From Lentinus brumalis (lineage: Eukaryota > Basidiomycota > Agaricomycetes > Polyporales > Polyporaceae): a stretch of DNA of 64,000 bases. The translations under genes and the position numbers were made by a program. The notes beneath the pieces are model-generated. The model made no database searches. It was not told the DNA's origin and saw only the letters and a list, made by a program, of their open reading frames with translations. Shown in pieces: positions 56,672 through 64,000 of the stretch. The DNA lies in contig MARA01000044.1 of NCBI GenBank assembly GCA_001792895.1, positions 186,001 through 250,000 of the forward strand. Direction: 5' to 3'. Within the stretch, counting starts at the first letter, position 1; every line of letters begins with the position of its first letter.

Positions 56672-59600
56672 ATGACCTCATCTGGCGATAACTCGTTAGC
56701 ACCCGTGTTCCCAGACGCTGGCCCGTCTGTTGATGTACCGGCGCCGGCGCCGTCTGCCATGGCTCTCTCCTCTTCCGGGGACGCTGGCCCGTCTGTTGAA
56801 GTACCCGCGCAGGCGCCACCTCCCACCCCCTCCTCTCTCGCGGACGCTGGCCCGTCTATCGAAGTACTCGCGCAGGCGCCCCCCTCCTCTTCCGCCGATG
56901 CTAGTTCGTCCTCCGCTCCTCCGCATGCCCCTGGTGATCCTCCACGTCTCAAGAGTCCTAGCCCTCCTCCTCCTTTCGTACCTGTGAAGAGGCCAAGGCC
57001 AGTGCATGGCAGGTTCAAGAACATCAAAGCTCAGCGCACAGACTCAGCGGTGAGTGTAATGCTTTAGTCCGATTTCTCACGCATCCTGAGTGCTTGCTAC
57101 TTTTCCAGGAGTCTCGCCCACGTCCTCTGCAACTCCTGAAGGCCAAGAACAAAGCCTTGTTCCGTGCCCTCACCGAAGACGAGCTCGAGGAGTTACACGA
57201 GAGCTATAGAGTGCACCTGGAACGTCAACGTCTTGGACTGGCATCGGAGTCTAGTTCTGAGGGCGAAGAGGAAGACGACGAAGGAAACTACGAGTCCGCA
57301 TACGAAGAAGCTGATTCTCGCTCCACCACCCCTCGCCGTCCCCCTCCAGCTCGCCCTCAGTCTGCGCAGTCTGCGTCAGCTCGTTCCAGCACACATGATG
57401 GTGTCCGTGCTACTTCTCGTCGTCCCCCGCTTCACCAAGGGTCAGCAGCTCAGCATGATGTGACGGCCAGAATGCCGGGCGCATCGCAACCGACGGCCAG
57501 CCACGTCGAACTTCAAGTCACGCCGAACTTCACGAACCCTATTCCCAATGCACCGGGTAACATCCGCAAGGAAAACATGCCTTTTGAAGTCCCGCGCGCT
57601 CTTGCTGCCCATGCCTACCGTGACCAGCAATCCTACGATGATAGTATGGATGGAATGTCGGACGCAACAGATGACATGAACGAGGTGTGTTACCTCTGGA
57701 ATCGCGACACCTATCTCCGATCCTCATCATGAGTTTGTAGGACCCTCAGTTCGGATCGCCTCACCACCATTTCCCGGACAACTATCCGGTAAGCCATCAA
57801 CTAGATACGAGCTGCTATCGCAAACGTTCTTATGTGCGTTCATTAGCAGGATCCCGCGTACAATCACTTCCCACAGCCCAACGGCGCGGCTGCTCATCCT
57901 ATCCCGCAACAGCCGCTTGAGCAGTTTCATCAACCAGGCTATCCAGGAGCTGACGCTCATGCAGGCTTTGCTGAGCCACAGGGCGCCGGGTTTCGACCGG
58001 CTTTACAGCCACAAGGAACGTATCACGGAGTCGCGCCCGGACCACAGTACGGACAGGCGCAACCTATTCATGATGTGGAGATGCGGGACCACCGCCTGCC
58101 CTTCCAGCAGTCCCAGCTCGCGCAGTTCCAGGCTATGCAAGCGCAGTCTCAGTTGGCATCGCAGGACGTACGTCGACCAAGACCATCCCAAGGGGGTTAC
58201 GAACCTGGCCTTCATCATCCGCCTGCGCCGTACCTGCCTCCCGCACCGCACCAGCCTCCCGCACCGTACCAGCCTCCCGCACCGTACCAGCCTCCCGCAC
58301 CGCACCAGCCTCCTGCACCGTACGAACATCCCGCGCCGTACGAGCATCCTGCACCGTACGAGCATCCCGCACCGTATCAACCTCCCGTGCCGTTCCAACC
58401 CCACGCGCCTCCTCAACATCCTGCGCACTACCAACATCCTGAGCCGCAGCGGCCTCCTCAGCCCTACCAATCTTCTCAGCCTTCTGCGCCGTATCAATCT
58501 CGCCGGCAGGAACCGCGGGCTCAGACTTCCGCACCTCACCAACCTCATCAGCAGAGGCAACCTCCTGCTCAGCCTCCTGTATCATACCAACATCTTCCTG
58601 CCGCGCCAAACCAACCTCCTGTACCGCAGCAGCAACCTCAGCCCCGTACACCTCAGGGTCGCCCTCTTCCAGCGAGTCAGCCTACTGTCGTACGGTCCAA
58701 GGCTCGTCAACCGGCACCGGCCCCTGTGCTATCGCAGCAGTTCTCTTTTGAGTATGTCGACCCCACGGCACCGCCGCAGCCGAAGCGCAAACGAGGAATG
58801 CGCAAAGCACCTGTTGTACCCCTGCCTCCACTGGTTCAGCCACCATCCTCTGTTCCTGCCTTTGTAATACCTCCGCCGTCTCAAGAGGCTCGGGCAGGAT
58901 CCTCTCGGGATATCCTACCCAGCTCGGTCGCATCAAGGACGTCGGACGCACATGATGCGCTGCCATTCCGTGACGAGCTACCTGTCGATAGCCCATCCAC
59001 CGCACCTCAAAAGCCGACGTCTTGCAATCAGAACGCATCGGGGTCGTCGGAAGCCCGTCCGGTTGCGAGCTCGTCGAAGACGACGAAGCAGCGCAAGTCC
59101 AAGGCAACGGCGTCGGAGCCTGTTGCACCGCCGCCTTATCAGAAACCCGCTGCTCCCCCCGCTTTCGTCCCGACACCCGCAAACGTCTCATCACGGGCTG
59201 CGGAGAAGCTTCCTGCGCGTCGCCGGCCTCACCACCGCCTCGCAGTACCTGCTGGCCTCCGTGATATTATCGATGGTCTTCAGGACAATGAGGCCAAGAG
59301 CGCTCTGGCCCAGTACTTCTTGGCTGGTCCTGACGGTGAAGAGTCTTCGGGCGAGGTTAGTCTATCCTCCCTTCACGCTATGAGTCTCACTGACTTCCGC
59401 AGCCTATGGAGTTGGATGATCCCTCTGACCACGTCCTGCCCATGGCCGTGATGCTGGACAAGTTCGAAGACGTCGCGGATCTTGTACGTGGACAGACCGA
59501 GACGACCCAGAGGTTCCAGTACGTCTGTCCTTAGCAGATGTGGTCGTCATGTTGACTAATTTCGTGTTACAGGACCGCGATTCAGGATAAGCTACAGCAG

Positions 59601-60902
59601 GTGCAACAAGATGTAGAGGACATCAAGGGCTCCCGCTTACGGCCGCGGGCCGCGGATGTGTTACAAGCTAGACGCAACGCGAAGTCACCTCGCAAGGCGA
59701 AGATTGTCTCCAGAAACGCGCAGATTGAGGCCCACCTTCCTGCTGGATTTCACACCTGGACGAGCAGCAAGCAGGCGTTGTATATGAGGACAGAGAAGAA
59801 CCACCTGGATCAGCTGGGCGTACGTATGCCTCTGTGGTCGATCGTCACACTCATACTCACCCAGCAGCTTTAGTTCCATGTGAGAGACCACTTGAAATTC
59901 CGGCTCGACTTCCATGATTGGGAAGACCTCGTCGCCAAGCACCCTCCTCTGACGGAAGCGCAGATCGAGGCATTCAAGAAGCCCGAGACCACGATCTACG
60001 ACGTCTTCGAGGATAAGAAATTTCACATTGACTTCGTCAACCATTGGGCGGACTTCCGTTTCAATGTCGTAGCTCGTGACGACTTCATCGACAGTTTCCT
60101 CCAGGCCATCAAGGATGGGTGGTACTCCAAACCTGCCATCCCTGCCCGCTATCTCGACCAGTATCATGTTGGACAAGCTCTGGACACCTTCATGGTGACG
60201 TGCCGGAAGGAGTACCGCGCGGTCGTCAACCCGCCGGATCCCAAGAAGGTGGCCGAGCGCGCAGACAAGACGGCGAAAGCGGGGCGCTGTAGCACCGTAC
60301 GTACATCCTTCCCTGTCTCCCCGACTATCTCTCAAAGAACCCCACAGCTCCTCCAGTCGCGCATCAATGTTTGTTCGCAGCGCGACTGGGTTCAATTCGA
60401 TCCCCTATGGGACTTGCTGGCAGCCTGTCACATGAGCGCAGACGAGACTGACGCCGACAGCAAGCTCGAGAAGGCATACCCTCCCCGATGGTGGATCATC
60501 AGGGCCTTCTGGCAGGGTAAAGCGCTCCGCAAGTTTTTCCGCAAGTTGGATCGGCACTACCGTCTCGACTGGGCGAGCCCGGTTCGGTACGGCAAGAAGG
60601 GTAAGAGCGGCGGGAACCCTCCTCGGCTTCGCATGAAGAACAAGAACAATCCTAAGGTCGACCTTCGCGAAGTGCCGGTTGGGTTGTGGCGGAACTGTTA
60701 CAACTCTGCCTTTTTGGCAACCTTGAGGCCTGATGAGCTACGCAGGCTCCAGATTATCGACAAGGATTTCGACTTCACCCTCCCGGAGGAGCCGCCACAG
60801 GACGACGGAGATGAATCTTCAAGCTCTTCGGAGGATGAGGTCGACGAAGTGATGGTGGCTTGTAACATTGTGGATCGCGTCTGTGAGTTCTGTATCGTAT
60901 AG
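56672..60902 (+). CDS. Very large Pro/Gln-rich protein of a repetitive basidiomycete family
   Basis: About eight exons from ATG 56672 (MTSSGDNSLAPVFPDAGPSV). The N-terminus has three imperfect repeats of DAGPSVEVPAQAP, then LLKAKNKALFRALTEDELEE and a long acidic stretch. From about 57740 to 58760 the protein is Pro/Gln/Tyr-rich with about 18 PPAPYQ-type hexapeptides. After KPKRKRGMRK-like basic patches and Ser-rich linkers, the C-terminal 480 residues are globular: NHLDQLGFHVRDHLKFRLDF, YDVFEDKKFHIDFVNHWADF, FDPLWDLLAACHMSADETDA, WIIRAFWQGKALRKFFRKLD, and VPVGLWRNCYNSAFLATLRP. The CHMSADETD and GLWRNCYNSAFL motifs are what I recall from an expanded, probably transposon-associated, agaricomycete family. 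Roughly 1,200 residues; the frame appears intact after splicing. Function unknown. The extreme C-terminus after VACN may be spliced differently. Confidence 0.65.
58206..58445. repeat. Minisatellite encoding PPAPYQ-type hexapeptides
   Basis: About a dozen tandem 18-bp units of the form CCTCCCGCACCGTACCAG, with variants giving YEHPAP and FQPHAP. The repeat is coding, inside the large gene, and keeps frame. Confidence 0.9.
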
Positions 60903-61257
60903 CTCGGACAATGCTACCCGGACTCCTCCCTTCTGCCGGACTATACACAGAAGGTCTGTGCGAATGAGCGCAGCCTGTGCTTATGACACTCCCTTTTCCT
61001 TCCAGGGGACATCCTGCAGCCCCTAATCAGCGAATGTTGGAGGTATGTCTATCTTCTACGGCTTCCCGATGGTCGATATCCACCCGTACAGGGCAATACC
61101 CTACGGCTATCCGATGCGGCTTTGACGAGGAGCTGCGCGCACATGAGCACCCTTTGACCCCCATGTGTCTCGGCGTGTGCGCGACGGGACCACGCAATGT
61201 GTCTCGCGTTTACGTCGAGTCGCAGGTGGACATCTCCTGCCTACTTTCGCGCCCCCG
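60903..61257. other. 3' flank of the large gene
   Basis: A 355-bp spacer grading into TGCGC-rich DNA. No ORF recognised. Confidence 0.4.
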
Positions 61258-62765
61258 GATGGACTTGCAGCTCTGCGTGGGCACGACGCGAGCGCACAAA
61301 AGTGTGCTCCTCTCGCGCTCACGCCGAGTTGCAGGCCGACCTACCCACGAGCCGCTGCACGCCGGGCGTACATTGCGGCCGCTAGAGAACAGTCTACGTG
61401 CGCGCAGGTTTGGGGCGCGCACCGAGTTCCTCTGCGGCTCTGCGTGGGCACGACACGAGCGCACAAAAGTGTGCTCCTCTCGCGCTCACGCCGAGTTGCA
61501 GGCCGACCTACCCACGAGCCGCTGCACGCCGGGCGTACATTGCGGCCGCTAGAGAACAGTCTACGTGCGCGCAGGTTTGGGGCGCGCACCGAGTTCCTCT
61601 GCGGCTCTGCGTGGGCACGACACGAGCGCACAAAGTGTGCTCCTCTCGCGCTCACGCCGAGTTGCAGGCCGACCTACCCACGAGCCGCTGCACGCCGGGC
61701 GTACATTGCGGCCGCTAGAGAACAGTCTACGTGCGCGCAGGTTTGGGGCGCGCACCGAGTTCCTCTGCGGCTCTGCGTGGGCACGACACGAGCGCACAAA
61801 GTGTGCTCCTCTCGCGCTCACGCCGAGTTGCAGGCCGACCTACCCACGGCACGGCGTACATTGCGGCCGCTAGAGAACAGTCTACGTGCGCGCAGGTTTG
61901 GGGCGCGCACCGAGTTCCTCTGCGGCTCTGCGTGGGCACGACACGAGCGCACAAAGTGTGCTCCTCTCGCGCTCACGCCGAGTTGCAGGCCGACCTACCC
62001 ACGGCACGGCGTACATTGCGGCCGCTAGAGAACAGTCTACGTGCGCGCAGGTTTGGGGCGCGCACCGAGTTCCTCTGCGGCTCTGCGTGGGCACGACACG
62101 AGCGCACAAAGTGTGCTCCTCTCGCGCTCACGCCGAGTTGCAGGCCGACCTACCCACGGCACGGCGTACATTGCGGCCGCTAGAGAACAGTCTACGTGCG
62201 CGCAGGTTTGGGGCGCGCACCGAGTTCCTCGAGCGCACTGCAATGCGTGCTCCTATCGCGCTCACACAGAGCAATATCTCTTGCCTGCGAATTTCTGTGG
62301 GACCGTCGAGCATCGCGGCCGGGACAGCACGAGAGCTCAGCTGGCGTGCAGTCGCTCGCACTAACACGAGAGTCGCACAGCCGTGCGCATGCTCGTTTTA
62401 GTGCAACCGGCTGTGCGCAACCAGCTCTTACTCGGTGAAGATGTGCGGCCCGCCGACGCGCTGCCGCGGTAGGTGCGTACTTGCACGCATGCCCGTCCCA
62501 GAGCGTTGCTCCGTATGTGATCATATGCGCAGCGACTTCCCGGCGGTCCTTGCGTGGGCGAGAGACCCGCGGTCGCGCGAGCGTGAGCTCTACGCTGATC
62601 GTGCGAGCTTCAGGACGTCCTCCCACCCTCAATGTCGACCCATGTCTCCGCGTGAGCACGACGAGCGCACAACATGCGCCCCTCTCGCGCTCACGCCGAG
62701 ACACAGGCCGACGGACCCTCGTGTTTGCCGCCCCGAAGCACGAGAGCTTGGTTTGCGCCCATGTG
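61258..62765 (+). repeat. Island-edge block B: tandem array of six units plus about 560-bp tail
   Basis: Second copy of the block at 34082-35112, same orientation. GCGGCCGC sites lie at 61375, 61542, 61708, 61863, 62018 and 62173, giving spacings of 167, 166, 155, 155 and 155. Longer units contain GAGCCGCTGCACGCCGGG; shorter units replace it with GGCACGG. The tail after 62220 matches copy A almost base for base up to 62765. Confidence 0.9.
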
Positions 62766-62994
62766 CGCGATGAGCTCCTGCACTGGCATCTTGTTTTGCG
62801 CACAGTGCATTCATCAGGAGCACACGTTCCACCTTGGCGCACGTATGCGCCCACCTTCGCTCGCTTGTGCGCGTAGAGGCACTTGTGCGCGTTGAGTTGC
62901 TCATATGCGCTCACCTGCGTAGCACTTTGCCCCGTTTCGCGCTCCTGCGCGCAGAACTTCATGCCTTTCTTCGTGACTCAAAGGCATACTTTGT

Positions 62995-63363
62995 CGACCA
63001 TTTCATTATGCCGATTGGTTATCCTTTCAAGCCGGCATTCTTATTGGAGGATACGTTGATGAAGGGAGCCCTTTCACGCCAACTTCATGGACAACTAATG
63101 GGCGGAGAAAGGTATGTTATCTACACGTAGAACTTCGCGAGCGAAGGTTAACCTTTCACTTACAGTTCTCGCAAGCCGAACTAAGACATGATTATTAACT
63201 TATCGACTCCGATGATATGTCCAGGTAAGGAGTTACAACATCCCGGAAGAAAGGCGACACAAGGGAGAGCCTTTCACCTCCCTTTCAAAGTTGTCGAAGT
63301 GGCATTCAAAGGTATACTTGCTCTCCCCTTTCTCCCGCAAGGTTACCGTTCAGGAATGGTATC
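62995..63363 (+). repeat. 369-bp direct repeat, copy B
   Basis: Partner of 33498-33866, same orientation and nearly identical. Here it lies outside (to the right of) the array block, whereas copy A lies to the left of its array block. Confidence 0.9.
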
Positions 63364-63433
63364 CTATCCCCTGTGGTGATATAGGTGCTATGTGGTTGAG
63401 ATAGGTTAAATTTCACCTAGGGAGAATGATATA

Positions 63434-63655
63434 TGAATCAGTGACGAAACTTTAGCCCACCCTGGACTTTCACACGCCTTTCTCCCAGCACTTTTTCTGC
63501 CGGTGCACGTAGTGGAGGCCTCCGGGCTGGCTATTAGCTCAGCTACCTAATTAGGCAGAATATGGTTGCTCCCGGAGCCTCCGGGGTGGCTGTACACAGG
63601 AGCCGGTATGTGTTGCAATAGCGTGCAGGCTATTTACCGGTCTCTATTGCAATAG
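63434..63655 (-). repeat. 222-bp island-edge repeat, right copy, uninterrupted
   Basis: Inverted relative to the left copy (31217-31358 plus 33371-33451) and apparently identical to it. It shows the empty site GGAGGCCTCCACTACG (read on the minus strand). Its outer end is the palindrome CTATTGCAATAG, next to a second perfect palindrome CACCATATGGTG (63661-63672). Confidence 0.9.
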
Positions 63656-64000
63656 GTGCACACCATATGGTGTTCGGACAGCGCCGAAGAAAAGGAGAGG
63701 TCAGACGACTAGAGAGTCCGGGGATGGCCAAGCCGAGGAAGGCATATACCAGTTACACTACTGGATGAAGTACGAAGGTTATTAGTTTAGTTCAGACGAG
63801 AAAGCTCCGAAGACGAACTCGAAAGAATGGATACGCGCGCTGCGGCTGAATAAGTACTGCACGAGACGACACCAAAGAGTACTCCGGCCGAGTTTTGCAG
63901 GCCAAGAAGATGGCATACGAAAATGGAAAGGTTTCGAGAAGCTGATAGGCGATAAGGCCACTTATAGTAGCCAGTAGGAGACAGTGCGCGACGACGCGCG
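63656..64000. other. Right edge, no confident gene
   Basis: A 345-bp stretch beyond the island edge. Short frames only; one reads YQLHYWMKYEGY and then stops, faintly like a chromodomain relic, which I do not call. Confidence 0.35.

Noticed and set aside
61165..62401. Several 100-290 codon frames on both strands across the tandem arrays (also 33963-34748)
   Set aside because: They are open because a GC-rich unit without stops is repeated; all frames show the same repeated peptide, with no start context or introns and no recognised domain.
33498..63363. Long terminal repeats of a giant retrotransposon
   Set aside because: The blocks are in the wrong order at the right end, and I saw no reverse transcriptase or integrase motif between them.
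63750..63900. Chromodomain-like remnant (YWMKYEGY)
   Set aside because: Too short, interrupted by a stop, and lacking the other conserved aromatic positions.
1..64000. CRISPR arrays, bacterial operons or rRNA/tRNA genes
   Set aside because: None seen; the genes are intron-rich and eukaryotic, and the tandem arrays lack repeat-spacer structure.

Overview
The window looks like nuclear DNA of a mushroom-forming basidiomycete (Agaricomycetes, probably a polypore-like species). The evidence is GC-rich genes cut by many 50-55 nt GT-AG introns, a basidiomycete-type Ras, a sedolisin protease, a Tnp2-type transposase and several repetitive gene families that I associate with agaricomycete genomes. 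The assignment to Polyporales is inference.

Layout. (1) 1-4.2 kb: a divergent pair of transposon-associated genes, the first running off the left edge. (2) 4.2-28.4 kb: a mostly ordinary gene region. It holds a tail-anchored hypothetical protein, a CIA30-type complex I assembly factor whose frame is broken three times, a single-pass membrane protein, Ras, a seven-helix receptor with a long tail, DNA polymerase eta, a Rieske/AIF-like oxidoreductase and a secreted S53 peptidase. A 175-bp imperfect palindrome lies at 11.4-11.6 kb. (3) 28.4-31.2 kb: repeat-rich, gene-poor DNA. (4) 31.2-63.7 kb: an accessory island whose edges are built from shared repeats. A 222-bp repeat lies at both ends in inverted orientation. 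Inside it are a 369-bp repeat and a GC-rich tandem-array block, both in direct orientation. The left 222-bp copy is split by a 2.0-kb AT-rich element with about 235-bp terminal inverted repeats, and the right copy preserves the empty site.

Genes inside the island fall into two outward-facing halves. On the minus strand (35.9-44.4 kb) are a small unknown gene, a Tnp2-type transposase, a coiled-coil protein with a C-terminal membrane anchor and an F-box/LRR-like protein. On the plus strand (46.9-60.9 kb) are a WD40 protein with a C-terminal membrane anchor, a small unknown gene, a membrane/coiled-coil protein, an N-terminally anchored unknown, a SUN-domain protein and a very large Pro/Gln-rich protein with hexapeptide repeats. 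Five of these carry one predicted membrane segment. That clustering, beside a transposase and between shared end repeats, is the most interesting part of the window. It may be a large composite mobile element whose cargo acts at a membrane, perhaps the nuclear envelope. This is a hypothesis.

Exon structures were built by eye from splice sites, reading phase and family motifs. Coordinates may be off by a base or two, and initial exons are the least certain part. Several apparent single-base deletions sit in G or C runs, so some frame breaks may be assembly errors.
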